A DNA stretch of 64,000 nt, from positions 1 through 64,000 of the forward strand of contig JAUMWB010000002.1 of assembly GCA_030529845.1 (NCBI GenBank), in the 5' to 3' direction. The notes under the pieces were generated by a model. It was not told where the DNA came from, searched no databases, and saw nothing but the letters and a program-made list of their open reading frames with translations. The position numbers and the translations under genes are program-made. This stretch comes from Rothia sp. (in: high G+C Gram-positive bacteria) (GTDB lineage: Bacteria > Actinomycetota > Actinomycetes > Actinomycetales > Micrococcaceae). Shown here one piece after another: positions 8,686 to 16,556 of the stretch; position 1 is the first letter of the stretch; each line of letters opens with the position of its first letter.

Positions 8686-8826
8686 ATGGCTAATGCAGAA
8701 AAAATTGCCGAACTGGAAAAGTCCATCGCTGACTGGAAAGAAAAGGCCGCTAACGGTGGCCCCGCTTTTATCGCAGAAATCGTTGAAAAGCTCGAAGCTG
8801 AACTGGCTGCAGAGCAGAACTCCTAA
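8686..8826 (+). CDS. Small acidic helical protein (46 aa), hypothetical
   Basis: An uncharacterised 46-residue product starting MANAEKIAELEKSIADW and ending EKLEAELAAEQNS. It is rich in Glu, Lys and Ala and should form two amphipathic helices, split by a GGPAF turn near residues 24-28. Hydrophobic residues recur at heptad-like spacing (I7, L10, I14, then I29, I32, L36, L40), as in a helical hairpin or coiled coil. Support for its being real is the well-spaced promoter directly ahead, the strong downstream terminator, and A/G-rich codons unlike random intergenic sequence. I do not recognise the family and assign no function. Confidence 0.65.
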   Translation: MANAEKIAELEKSIADWKEKAANGGPAFIAEIVEKLEAELAAEQNS

Positions 8827-8901
8827 AGACTTTTCCCTTCGGCATTACCACACCAGTACAACCGTAAACTAAGGGCGCACAAGCGCACTTACTGTCAAAG
8901 A

Positions 8902-8943
8902 AAAATACCTCCCGCATATCGCACTGCGGGAGGTATTTTCTTG
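8902..8943. terminator. Bidirectional terminator
   Basis: Arms AAAATACCTCCCGCA and TGCGGGAGGTATTTT flank a short loop at 8902-8939. T-rich tails exist in both directions. It can serve the small ORF on plus and the GyrI-like gene on minus. Confidence 0.88.
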
Positions 8944-8952
8944 CTTTTAGAC

Positions 8953-9486
8953 CTAGTGTGAAGGCTGATCGGTCACAGCCTGCCACAGGTACATACGGTA
9001 GTTCTCGTCGGTCACGTCTCCGGGACCATAGACCTCTAAACACACGCCGGTGGGCTCTAGGCCCTTAGCCGAGATAAAGGTACCGGTCAGATAGTCAAAC
9101 CCCGCCTTGATATGGGCAGGGGGGACGCCCGGGGTAATAGCCCCCTGCACCAGGACAGTAGCGTACATGGCAGCTGGTACCATCACACCGGTCAGCCCCA
9201 GGGCCGCGACGTCCTTAATCCCACCGGGCACGATAAAACCTGCCGTGTAGGTAAAGCCCGTGTCGTCGGCGTCCGGCATTACGACGCCTACCTTCTGCAG
9301 CTTTTCTACCGCGGCCAGGCGCTGGGCGGCCAGGTCGCTCTCGCCCGATTCAAGCTTCTGGTAAAGGCGGTCCCACCAGGAACCAAAATCGCTCTCTTCA
9401 GTTGCGGTGTCGGTAATACCTGCGACCATGAAGGTGCCGTACTCAATCAGGGCTGTTTCATAGGCCGGAGTTTTCTGCTCACTCAT
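8953..9486 (-). CDS. GyrI-like/effector-binding-domain protein (tentative)
   Basis: A 177-residue cytosolic protein. The pattern of short strands ([47 protein letters not shown]) is like the GyrI/SOUL-type effector-binding domain found alone or at the end of AraC/MerR regulators; the late E-x-Y (LEVYGP) fits that family's conserved glutamate region. There is no DNA-binding domain, so it would be a stand-alone ligand binder. Its ATG overlaps the last four bases of trhO, so the two are translationally coupled. The family call is by eye and could be wrong. Confidence 0.5.
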   Translation of the reverse strand: MSEQKTPAYETALIEYGTFMVAGITDTATEESDFGSWWDRLYQKLESGESDLAAQRLAAVEKLQKVGVVMPDADDTGFTYTAGFIVPGGIKDVAALGLTGVMVPAAMYATVLVQGAITPGVPPAHIKAGFDYLTGTFISAKGLEPTGVCLEVYGPGDVTDENYRMYLWQAVTDQPSH

Positions 9487-10367
9487 GCTGAGGTTGCCGC
9501 CACCTCACGCTCAGCCTCTGCTTTGACCTGACAGTCAGGGCACAGCAGTACCAGGTCACGCACGCCATCTACATCGAGGTTGACGAAAGTGTTTGCCTTA
9601 GCACCGCAGTGCTCGCACTCACCGATGGTGACGGTATCGGGTGAGAAGTTCATGTGCTGGCGCTTGTCAAAGATATAGAGTGACCCCTCCCAGAGACCGG
9701 AGTCACCGTACTTTTCACCGTAGCGCACAATGCCACCGTCAATTTGGTAGATCTCCTTGAAGCCGCGGTTTTTCATCAGGGCCGAGAGAATTTCACAGCG
9801 GATGCCACCGGTGCAGTAGGTGACGACGGGCTTGTCCTTGAGGTCATCGTACTTGCCCGACTCAATTTCTTTGATGAAGTCGTGGGTTGTACGAACATCG
9901 GGCACAATAGCGTTCTTGAACTTACCGATTTTAGCTTCAAAAGCATTACGGCCGTCAAAGAAAACGACCTCATCCCCGCGTTCTTCAACCAGCTTGTTCA
10001 CTTCTTCAGGCTTCAGGTGCACGCCGCCACCGACCACGCCGTTTTCATCAACGACCAGCTCATCGGGGGTACCGAAAGCAACGATTTCATCGCGGGCTTT
10101 GACGGAAAGACGGGGGAAGTCACTGGCGCTACCGTCGGACCACTTGAGTTCGAGCTTTTCAAAGCCGGGGTACTGGCGGGTAGTCTTGCCGTACTGTTTC
10201 AGGGCGTTGATGTCACCGCCCAGGGTTCCGTTGATACCGTGTTTAGAAATCAGGATGCGACCGGTCAGCCCCAGCTTCTCGCAGAGGGCGCGCTGCCAGA
10301 GCATCACGGCCTTGGGGTCGGTAACAGGGGCGAAGCAGTAGTAGAGGATAATTTTTTCTTGAGACAC
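9483..10367 (-). CDS. trhO: tRNA uridine(34) hydroxylase TrhO (rhodanese family)
   Basis: Hydroxylates uridine 34 of certain tRNAs using oxygen, a step towards 5-methoxy/5-carboxymethoxyuridine. The 294-residue protein has the N-terminal UPF0176/YceA domain ([18 protein letters not shown]), then a rhodanese domain with the catalytic cysteine in [14 protein letters not shown]-terminal pair of CxxC motifs (CEHCG and CPDC) suggests a bound zinc. The GTG start is preceded by TAAAAT with a six-base gap, which reads as a leaderless promoter, although the gap GGGGGT could also act as a weak ribosome site. It is the first gene of a two-gene unit with the GyrI-like protein. Confidence 0.9.
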   Translation of the reverse strand: MSQEKIILYYCFAPVTDPKAVMLWQRALCEKLGLTGRILISKHGINGTLGGDINALKQYGKTTRQYPGFEKLELKWSDGSASDFPRLSVKARDEIVAFGTPDELVVDENGVVGGGVHLKPEEVNKLVEERGDEVVFFDGRNAFEAKIGKFKNAIVPDVRTTHDFIKEIESGKYDDLKDKPVVTYCTGGIRCEILSALMKNRGFKEIYQIDGGIVRYGEKYGDSGLWEGSLYIFDKRQHMNFSPDTVTIGECEHCGAKANTFVNLDVDGVRDLVLLCPDCQVKAEAEREVAATSA

Positions 10368-10373
10368 ACCCCC

Positions 10374-10379
10374 ATTTTA
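10374..10379 (-). promoter_or_regulatory. -10 box for trhO
   Basis: TAAAAT on the minus strand, six bases before the GTG at 10367. Confidence 0.45.
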
Positions 10380-10413
10380 GACCCTACGCCTGACGAACGG
10401 GGCGACAGGTGAG

Positions 10414-10854
10414 CTAACCCAGGCGGAAGCGGCGACCTGTCATTTTCTGCGGGGTAAGTTCCACGAATTCTAGCTTCTCGGTATTGAGCCAGGGTTCCAG
10501 ATTGAGCTTGCCAACATAGTCGATGTCGCGGGTTTCGGTGAGCAAACGGGCAGTGGCGAACACGTTGACAGAATAGGCGTGACTGCCCTCAGCCCGGTCA
10601 AACTGCACCGTGACTTTCTCATTCATCAAGAGCTGGGTGAGCTTGCTACCGGAGGCGGTACGGAAGAATATACGTACCCCGTCGGTCACGATATTGAGCG
10701 GGGTGATGTGTACGTAGCCGTCCTCACCCACCGTACCCAAGCGAGCAAACCGAGTGCCTTCGATGAGCTCCCAAATCTGCTCATCCGTCAGTACTGTAAC
10801 CACAGGTTCCTGCTCGGTAGTCTTCTTACCCTGAATGTTCATAGGAATACTCAT
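10414..10854 (-). CDS. Pyridoxamine 5'-phosphate oxidase-fold protein, paralogue 2
   Basis: A 146-residue flavin-binding split-barrel protein. It shows IWELIEGTRFARLGTVGEDG, then ITPLNIVTDGVRIFFRTASGSKL and the C-terminal KMTGRRFRLG. It lines up segment by segment with the protein at 6037-6456, so they descend from a duplication about 4 kb apart; this copy keeps the more typical N-terminal RLGTVGEDGYVHITP sequence. The substrate is unknown. A GGGGGT ribosome site precedes the ATG. It is divergent from the helicase gene with 94 bases between starts. Confidence 0.8.
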   Translation of the reverse strand: MSIPMNIQGKKTTEQEPVVTVLTDEQIWELIEGTRFARLGTVGEDGYVHITPLNIVTDGVRIFFRTASGSKLTQLLMNEKVTVQFDRAEGSHAYSVNVFATARLLTETRDIDYVGKLNLEPWLNTEKLEFVELTPQKMTGRRFRLG

Positions 10855-10936
10855 ACCCCCATTATCTCATTCTCTATAGCACAGGTCACAGATAGGGTGG
10901 GAAAAACAGTAAATATTTACGCTCACCCCGCGGTGC

Positions 10937-10942
10937 CATAAT
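10937..10942 (+). promoter_or_regulatory. -10 box for the helicase gene
   Basis: CATAAT with six bases to the GTG at 10949. No ribosome site is visible, so a leaderless transcript is likely. Confidence 0.5.
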
Positions 10943-10948
10943 AGACGG

Positions 10949-13648
10949 GTGCCTACAGAAGCCTCCCCCTCATTCCCGATCCCCACTGGCTCGCAGCCTT
11001 ATGGAGCGCCCTCCCACGGGGCAGCGTCCACTCAAACGCCTGCCACCCGTGCCCCGCAGCCGGGTGAACTGGCCGTGGTCTTAGAACAGCTGGGGCTAGC
11101 CTCCTTACCGGAGCAGGTAACCCATGTACGCACCCTCCCTGCCCGACTGGCTGAAACTGCACCCTGGCCGTCCTGGGTCCATCCGCGGGTGGTTGAGGCC
11201 TACCAGAACCTAGGAGTACCCGAGCCCTACCTGCACCAGGTAAAAGCTGCGACAGCCGCCCAGGAGTCCCCCGGCAACCGGCACGTTATTCTGGCAACGG
11301 GAACCGCCTCTGGTAAATCCCTGGCCTATCAGCTCCCTGCCCTTGACGCTATCTACCGGGGTGAATTTGAGGCTCAGGCTAGCGGCTTTGACTCAGGCCG
11401 GGCTACAGCGCTCTATCTCTCCCCCACTAAGGCTCTAGCGGCAGATCAGTTAGCCTCCCTGCGGAACCTGGGGGTGCCGGGTGTGGTAGCTGAAAGTTAC
11501 GACGGGGATACCCCGCAGGCCGACCGCCGTTTTATTCGCGAGCGCGCTAACTTTATTCTGGCTAACCCGAATATGCTGCACCACGCTATCTTGCCCAACC
11601 ATGCCCGCTGGGCTGGGTTTTTGCGCAAGCTCAAGTACGTGATTGTGGATGAAGCCCACGGGTACCGGGGTGTGTTTGGTGCCCACGTTTCCCTGCTCAT
11701 GCGGCGGCTGCGCCGGGTCTGCCGTTACTACGGTGCTACTCCGGTCTTTATTGGTGCGTCAGCTACAAGCGCGGAGCCTGCTGAGTCGTTTGCCCGGCTG
11801 ATTGGTTCGCGCCCTACGGCGGTTGCCGCGGTGACGGAAAGTACCGCCCCGCGCGGAGCTACCCATGTGCTCTTGTGGGAGCCGGAGTTTACCGATCCAG
11901 CTGCGGTCAACGATAAGCTCTCTGCCCACGCTAACGGGGTAAGTGTTCGGCCTGGCGCCCAGGGCAATGGTGCCGGCGAGAACGGGGCACCGGTACGTAA
12001 GTCGGTGATTACTCAGAGTGCTGAGATGCTCACCGACCTGGTGGTGAACCGTACCCGCACCATCGCTTTTATTAAGTCTCGACGGGGTACTGAGGCTATC
12101 GCTCAGACTGCGGGGCGCTATCTCGATGAGGTAGAGCCCGGGCTTTCTGCGCGCATTGCGGCCTATCGGGCGGGTTACCTGCCCGAGGAGCGGCGAACCC
12201 TTGAAGCTAGCCTGCGCCGGGGTGAGATTCTGGGCGTAGCCTCGACCAACGCCCTGGAACTGGGTATTGATATTGCGGGGCTGGATGCCGTGTTGGTGGG
12301 CGGCTGGCCGGGTACGCGGGCGTCCTTTTACCAGCAGATAGGACGAGCGGGTAGGGCAGGACAGGACGCTTTTGCAGTGCTGATTGCCAGCGAGGACCCC
12401 CTCGATACCTACCTGGTACATCACCCCGAAGATATCTTTGACCGGCCGGTAGAAAAAACCGTCTTCGACCCTGAGAACCCCTATGTGCTTAGTCCGCATC
12501 TGTGTGCTGCGGCGGCTGAGATTCCCCTGCGCCGGGAGGAGCTCATGGTTTTTGGGCGGTCCACCGAGGCGCTGTTGGACCGTCTGGTGGAGCAGGGCTA
12601 CTTGCGGCAGCGAGCCACCGGCTGGTTTTGGACGCACCCGGAATCTGCCAGTGATTTTGTGAACCTGCGCGGGGGCGGCTCTCCCCTACAGATTATTGAT
12701 ATTGAGACCGGTAGCGTAATCGGCAGTATGGACGATGGCCATGCCCACTCCCAGGGGCACCCCGGTGCTATCTACACCCACCAGGGTAAGACTTTCGTGG
12801 TAGAAGACCTCGACGAGGACAACAAGGTCATTGCTGTCTCGGCGGTCAGCCCCGATTACTACACCCAGTCTCGTGATGTCACCGAGGTGACGGTACTGGG
12901 GGCTGAGGAAACTGTGCAGCAGGGGCAGGTGAGTCTGACCTACGGGCAGGTGCGGGTGAGGTCCCAGGTGGTGGGCTACCAGCGGAAGTCCCTGGTGGGC
13001 CAGCAGGTTCTGGGTGATGAGCCGCTTGACCTTGCTCCGCAGGAGCTGCAGACCAGGGCTATCTGGTGGGCGATGCCCGCTCCCCTGCTCTATGCTGCGG
13101 GCATTCATGAGCGGGATGTTCCCGGGGCTCTGCACGCCGCTGAGCATGCTGCTATCGGTCTGCTGCCTCTGGTGGCAACCTGTGACCGGTGGGATATCGG
13201 TGGTTTATCGACCGCCTTCCATGTTGATACCGAGCAGCCCACTATCTTCGTCTATGACGGCCACCCTGGCGGGGCGGGCTTTGCCGAGCGAGGCTTTGAG
13301 CAGGTGGGCCACTGGCTACGAGCCACTCTCGATACGATTTTGGCCTGCGAGTGCGAGCTGGGCTGCCCCTCCTGTGTGCAGTCCCCCAAGTGCGGCAACC
13401 GGAACGATCCCCTGCATAAGGCCGGCGCCGCCCGGCTTTTAGCTGCCCTGCTCGTTGAGGCTGATGAACTCACCGATGAAGAGCGCAGAAGACTGCTCAA
13501 GCCTTTAGGCCCGGCGGCTGAAAGCCCGGTAGCTGGGGAAACAGGAGCGAAGAGTTATGCGGCGGGGCACTGGGCGGAGGGGAAACCTGCCCCGGTGGGT
13601 GTAGCTGAGTCTTTGACTGGCTTCGCCGCTACCGACGACCCTTTTTAG
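10949..13648 (+). CDS. MrfA-type DEAD/DEAH-box helicase with DUF1998 zinc region
   Basis: An 899-residue superfamily 2 helicase. The Walker A variant is ATGTASGKS near residue 117, the Walker B DEAH box is VDEAHGYRG, and motif VI is QIGRAGRAGQ. The C-terminal part carries the four-cysteine cluster CECELGCPSC...KCGN, the mark of the DUF1998/MrfA group. Bacillus MrfA is a 3'-5' DNA helicase acting in repair of mitomycin damage; the same role is plausible. In actinobacteria this gene borders the Tad pilus cluster (the 'helicase/secretion neighbourhood', Rv3649 in M. tuberculosis), exactly as here, converging on it. Linkers after residue 320 and at the C-terminus are low-complexity. Confidence 0.9.
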   Translation: MPTEASPSFPIPTGSQPYGAPSHGAASTQTPATRAPQPGELAVVLEQLGLASLPEQVTHVRTLPARLAETAPWPSWVHPRVVEAYQNLGVPEPYLHQVKAATAAQESPGNRHVILATGTASGKSLAYQLPALDAIYRGEFEAQASGFDSGRATALYLSPTKALAADQLASLRNLGVPGVVAESYDGDTPQADRRFIRERANFILANPNMLHHAILPNHARWAGFLRKLKYVIVDEAHGYRGVFGAHVSLLMRRLRRVCRYYGATPVFIGASATSAEPAESFARLIGSRPTAVAAVTESTAPRGATHVLLWEPEFTDPAAVNDKLSAHANGVSVRPGAQGNGAGENGAPVRKSVITQSAEMLTDLVVNRTRTIAFIKSRRGTEAIAQTAGRYLDEVEPGLSARIAAYRAGYLPEERRTLEASLRRGEILGVASTNALELGIDIAGLDAVLVGGWPGTRASFYQQIGRAGRAGQDAFAVLIASEDPLDTYLVHHPEDIFDRPVEKTVFDPENPYVLSPHLCAAAAEIPLRREELMVFGRSTEALLDRLVEQGYLRQRATGWFWTHPESASDFVNLRGGGSPLQIIDIETGSVIGSMDDGHAHSQGHPGAIYTHQGKTFVVEDLDEDNKVIAVSAVSPDYYTQSRDVTEVTVLGAEETVQQGQVSLTYGQVRVRSQVVGYQRKSLVGQQVLGDEPLDLAPQELQTRAIWWAMPAPLLYAAGIHERDVPGALHAAEHAAIGLLPLVATCDRWDIGGLSTAFHVDTEQPTIFVYDGHPGGAGFAERGFEQVGHWLRATLDTILACECELGCPSCVQSPKCGNRNDPLHKAGAARLLAALLVEADELTDEERRRLLKPLGPAAESPVAGETGAKSYAAGHWAEGKPAPVGVAESLTGFAATDDPF

Positions 13649-13681
13649 CCTTGATATAGCGAGCGGGGCTGGCCTCGGTTA

Positions 13682-14053
13682 TCAGGAAGCAGGTGGCCCA
13701 GCCCGGGATAGGCCCTCAGCAGGGCCGAGGAAAGCAAAGGGACCTGTGATATCAACTAGGGTGCGCACGTCCACTGTCCCGTTTCTCCCAACTGGCTGGC
13801 CGCAACCGCCCAGGTGGGCCCCGTTAGCGAGAGCGACACGTTCGGCTACCGCGCAGGGCTCTCCTGAGGTAAGACCTCGTGCGGCGTCTGCTGCGGCAAG
13901 GGCTGCCATATCGGCTGCGGCGGCTGCCCGGTGTTGAGCGGTGATGACCCCAATGAGCCCGGCACAGGCAGCCCCAAGAACAAGAAGAGCACAGACTAGG
14001 CCCACCGTGGCAACGGTGCTACTTCCTCGTTCCCCATCGAATCTACGATTCAC
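13682..14053 (-). CDS. Rv3654c/TadE-like helicase-secretion neighbourhood protein
   Basis: A 123-residue membrane-anchored protein. The N-terminus is pilin-like: charged start, RGSSTVATVGLVCALLVLGAACAGLIGVI as one transmembrane helix, then an alanine-rich segment QHRAAAAADMAALAAADAA. Two cysteines (CAVAE and GGCG) may form a disulfide outside the cell. This matches the short TadE-like family always found next to the actinobacterial helicase. It is the last gene of the Tad cluster, overlapping tadE by four bases. It is likely a minor pilin-like part of the pilus; in M. tuberculosis the Rv3654c protein has also been proposed to act in the host cell. Confidence 0.82.
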   Translation of the reverse strand: MNRRFDGERGSSTVATVGLVCALLVLGAACAGLIGVITAQHRAAAAADMAALAAADAARGLTSGEPCAVAERVALANGAHLGGCGQPVGRNGTVDVRTLVDITGPFAFLGPAEGLSRAGPPAS

Positions 14054-14430
14054 GGGTCCGCCCTCCCGGTAGTGGCGCTGTGCTCGGTCAGGGCTTGGGC
14101 GTCTGCTGTCAGTGTCCAGCCGCTGAGCTGGCCTACCAGCCCGGGGGCGGCTCTGCTCACACTAACCACCGTCATGTCATCTACCTGGGCCAGACTCACA
14201 GCAGCCTCGGGGTCAATCTCTTGCACAATACGGGTGACAGTTTCGGCAGTCTCACCGCGCGCGGCAGCTCTGGCTCCCAGGCGAGCGCCCTCTTCGAGCT
14301 TGAGCTGCACGATACCCGTTGCCGCAGCTCCCAGCACCAGAGCCAGAATGAACACGATACCGGGCAGAACCACCGCAAATTCTGCGGTGCTGGAGCCCCG
14401 TTCTCGCTCTTGAGTCGCTTTTCTTTGCAT
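14050..14430 (-). CDS. tadE: TadE-like minor pilin
   Basis: A 126-residue product of the pilus cluster. The signature RGSSTAEFAVVLPGIVFILALVL has the TadE glutamate of the prepilin-like N-terminus leading straight into the single membrane helix. Then comes QLKLEEGARLGARAAARGE, the usual alpha-helical extracellular part. The frame extends 13 codons upstream to 14469, but the ATG at 14430 gives the expected short basic leader and has a weak GGTGG site. TadE proteins are pseudopilins needed for assembly of Flp/Tad pili. Confidence 0.85.
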   Translation of the reverse strand: MQRKATQERERGSSTAEFAVVLPGIVFILALVLGAAATGIVQLKLEEGARLGARAAARGETAETVTRIVQEIDPEAAVSLAQVDDMTVVSVSRAAPGLVGQLSGWTLTADAQALTEHSATTGRADP

Positions 14431-14504
14431 ACTGTCACCACCGTGGAATACTCGCTGACGGTCACACACAATGCATGTGTGGTTTCTTTGGGATAAGGCA
14501 GTGC

Positions 14505-14560
14505 CCCTGCCTGTAACCGTCTGCTTACACCTTTTGGAAGAGCTACGACTACAGGCAGGG
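14505..14560 (-). promoter_or_regulatory. Stem-loop between pilin and tadE genes
   Basis: Perfect 11-bp arms CCCTGCCTGTA (14505-14515) and TACAGGCAGGG (14550-14560) with a 34-base loop. It lies directly behind the pilin stop and lacks a U-tract. It could protect the pilin mRNA end or limit readthrough into tadE, giving more pilin than minor pilin. Confidence 0.55.
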
Positions 14561-14566
14561 TAGCCC

Positions 14567-14866
14567 TTAAGCGCCGGTTGAGAGCGCGGTCTGCACGATA
14601 CCTAACAGCATCTGGCGTACTTCCTCAGATTTGAGAATAACTACCAGCAGGCCGGCGAAGCCCACGGCTGCCAGCATAACGATGCCGTATTCGGCGGTGG
14701 TTGCGCCCGCCTCGCTATCGTCAAGACCGGCCCGAACAAGCTGCCCTTCCACCACATCTGACTCGCTCTTAGCCCGATGCTGTAGTCGTTGATCGACAGC
14801 AGCTACATGCTCCTTACGGCTGGTTCGATCGCTACCGACTAGGGGTAATAAGTGGTGTTTCAACAC
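14567..14866 (-). CDS. Flp/DUF4244-type major pilin candidate
   Basis: A product of about 99 residues. The C-terminal half holds AGATTAEYGIVMLAAVGFAGLLVVIL, a prepilin-like T-x-EY motif followed by a single hydrophobic helix, then about 20 residues ending QTALSTGA. This is the actinobacterial DUF4244 protein that occupies the Flp pilin place in the cluster. An ATG far upstream (14992) gives an implausible leader. The GTG at 14866 or the TTG at 14863 lie 5-8 bases behind a perfect AAGGAGG site (14871-14878), so one of these is the start. Cleavage would need a prepilin peptidase not present in this window. Confidence 0.8.
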   Translation of the reverse strand: MLKHHLLPLVGSDRTSRKEHVAAVDQRLQHRAKSESDVVEGQLVRAGLDDSEAGATTAEYGIVMLAAVGFAGLLVVILKSEEVRQMLLGIVQTALSTGA

Positions 14867-15198
14867 GGTATCCTCCTTGATGTAGAGTCGCCCGGCTACG
14901 GTGCTGGGCTGCCTCGGTTGTTGTGGTGCTCTCGGGTGAAGGTGGGGTAAGGGGCGGGTAAAGGTGATGGAGAAAGACGCCGGATCCTTCACCCGAGATA
15001 CCTGTAGCCTGTCAGAGCCCCGACTGAGCTGTACAGGGTGGCACCCCCTGTGGATAAACCGTCCTCTGCTACTGCCCCGTACTTATGGGACGTGCGGGCA
15101 CCGCTTGCCCTGAATGTGGTGAAGCTATGACGCAACTGTGACGCTTCAGAAGGTTATTTTTCTTGCCTGTGAACAAGGGCTTGGAAGCCCCGGGTTCC
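14867..15198 (-). promoter_or_regulatory. Pilin leader region with stem-loops
   Basis: A gap of 332 bases between tadC and the pilin gene. Perfect 13-bp inverted arms TCTCGGGTGAAGG (14930-14942) and CCTTCACCCGAGA (14986-14998) enclose a 43-base loop just upstream of the pilin ribosome site. A smaller ACAGGG/CCCTGT hairpin lies near 15033-15052. I found no coding frame and no clear -35/-10 pair. The layout suggests separate transcription or leader control of the pilin. Confidence 0.5.
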
Positions 15199-15786
15199 TC
15201 AGAAAAGTGACGGCAGGAGAGCGATGAGCACCGGTACCACTCCCAGGCAGATAAAGGACGGCAGCGAGCATGCTCCCAGAGGCACCACCAGTTTGACCCC
15301 TAGACGGGCTGCTGCCTTTTCGTAGGCTCGCTGCCGGTGGCGCCGCTGCCGCTGAGCCAAAACCCGCACCAGCTGGGCACTCGGGGCACCCGTGCTCAGC
15401 GTCAGCCCAAGGGCTTCGCGAATACCCTCTAGTTCTTTGGCAACCGGCGGAGCCCAGGCGTCCGCCCAGCTCTTTCCGCGGTAGAGGCCTTCCACCACCG
15501 CGGCTAGCTCCGCCCGGTGTCTTCCGTTTTCAAGCTGACCAAGATGCTGCAACACCGCCGGAACCGAGAGCCCGGCAGCAAGCATAGTAGCTGCCATATC
15601 CAGGTAGAGGGCGCCGTCCAAGACAGGAGCGGACGATGGGGGAGGCTGTTCTTTACCCTGTTGCTTGTCTGGGGTGACCCACCCCCGCCCTGCCCCAGCA
15701 AAAGTTGCGCCTCGACGTCTTAGCACCAAAAGTAGAGCTGCACCCACCAGGCAGGCGCAGCTCACGCACAGTATCAGGAAGCTCAT
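15199..15786 (-). CDS. tadC: TadC-like type II secretion F-domain protein
   Basis: A 195-residue inner-membrane platform protein. It has an N-terminal membrane helix (FLILCVSCACLVGAALLLVL), a cytosolic T2SSF helical domain (LYLDMAATMLAAGLSVPAVLQHLGQLE ... LGLTLSTGAPSAQLVRVLAQ) and a C-terminal helix pair ending VVPVLIALLPSLF. It is shorter than the roughly 300-residue proteobacterial TadC, as is usual in actinobacteria. It overlaps tadB by four bases. With TadB it should form the membrane platform driven by the TadA ATPase. Confidence 0.85.
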   Translation of the reverse strand: MSFLILCVSCACLVGAALLLVLRRRGATFAGAGRGWVTPDKQQGKEQPPPSSAPVLDGALYLDMAATMLAAGLSVPAVLQHLGQLENGRHRAELAAVVEGLYRGKSWADAWAPPVAKELEGIREALGLTLSTGAPSAQLVRVLAQRQRRHRQRAYEKAAARLGVKLVVPLGACSLPSFICLGVVPVLIALLPSLF

Positions 15787-16556
15787 TGCCCCTCCTCAGC
15801 CCTATGAATCAGGTGGGCAGTCCAGCGGTTCCCGCACCAGGCCAGCACCAGACCAATAAGCCCAATGAGGGCGCCCGGGACCGACCCCAGAAGTACTCCC
15901 AGCGGGTCAGTTCCCATCACAATTCCCAATCCCAGCCCAATAAAGGGCAACCAGGAAAGAATCCGCCCCGTAGCCCGCGGACCACTCAGGGCAGTTTCCC
16001 GCTGCTGCCGCAGGTCAATCTCCGTCTCAAGGTAACGAGCAAGGTGCTCGAAGACCTGCGCTAAAGACGCCCCGGTGCGCTCGCCAACCTGCCAGCAGGC
16101 AGCCACCGCAGCGGCTCCCTGCCGCACGCTATCTCGTGCTTCGCTCTGCACCGCTGCTTGCTGGTATACAGGAGCCAGCGGCCTCCCCTGGCTAGCTGCC
16201 ACGCTAGCTGCCTCAAACAGTTGGGCTATCTGAGCCCGGGCGTCTTCCAAGACCTGCTGCTGGCGGGAAGCAGGGCTAAGAAACCTCAGGAGCCTCACCC
16301 GGCTGGTCGCACTGTGACGCGCGGGGGCTACATCGGGTTTTTCTACGGCCAAGCCCGCCAGGTAAACAGCTACCTGAGTGCAGGCCTCCGCCGGAGTGCA
16401 CCCGGCCTTGAGCAGGGCGGCAAGGCGCCAGATGGCGTCCGGCCACAGTTCCAGCTCTTCGATGCTGGCAGGGGCAGCCCGCCGTGCTAGCCCCTTCTTA
16501 CCGATATTTCGGGGGCCCAGCCCTAACACGCTACACCCGCCTCGCTTCCCTCCCAT
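15783..16556 (-). CDS. tadB: TadB-like type II secretion F-domain protein
   Basis: A platform protein of about 257 residues. A cytosolic part (LWPDAIWRLAALLKAGCTPAEAC, then AACWQVGERTGASLAQVFEHLARYLETEIDLR) is followed by two membrane helices (ILSWLPFIGLGLGIVMG and VPGALIGLIGLVLAW). The T2SSF signature G-x-x-TGASL is clear. The frame stays open far into tadA, up to an ATG at 16637. I favour the ATG at 16556 (34-base overlap with tadA); a GTG at 16529 with a 7-base overlap is an equally plausible start. It lies between tadA and tadC in the order normal for the cluster. Confidence 0.8.
   Translation of the reverse strand: MGGKRGGCSVLGLGPRNIGKKGLARRAAPASIEELELWPDAIWRLAALLKAGCTPAEACTQVAVYLAGLAVEKPDVAPARHSATSRVRLLRFLSPASRQQQVLEDARAQIAQLFEAASVAASQGRPLAPVYQQAAVQSEARDSVRQGAAAVAACWQVGERTGASLAQVFEHLARYLETEIDLRQQRETALSGPRATGRILSWLPFIGLGLGIVMGTDPLGVLLGSVPGALIGLIGLVLAWCGNRWTAHLIHRAEEGQ

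Noticed and set aside
13652..13681. Terminator between the helicase and the Rv3654c-like gene
   Set aside because: The 30-odd bases between the converging genes contain no stable hairpin that I could find.
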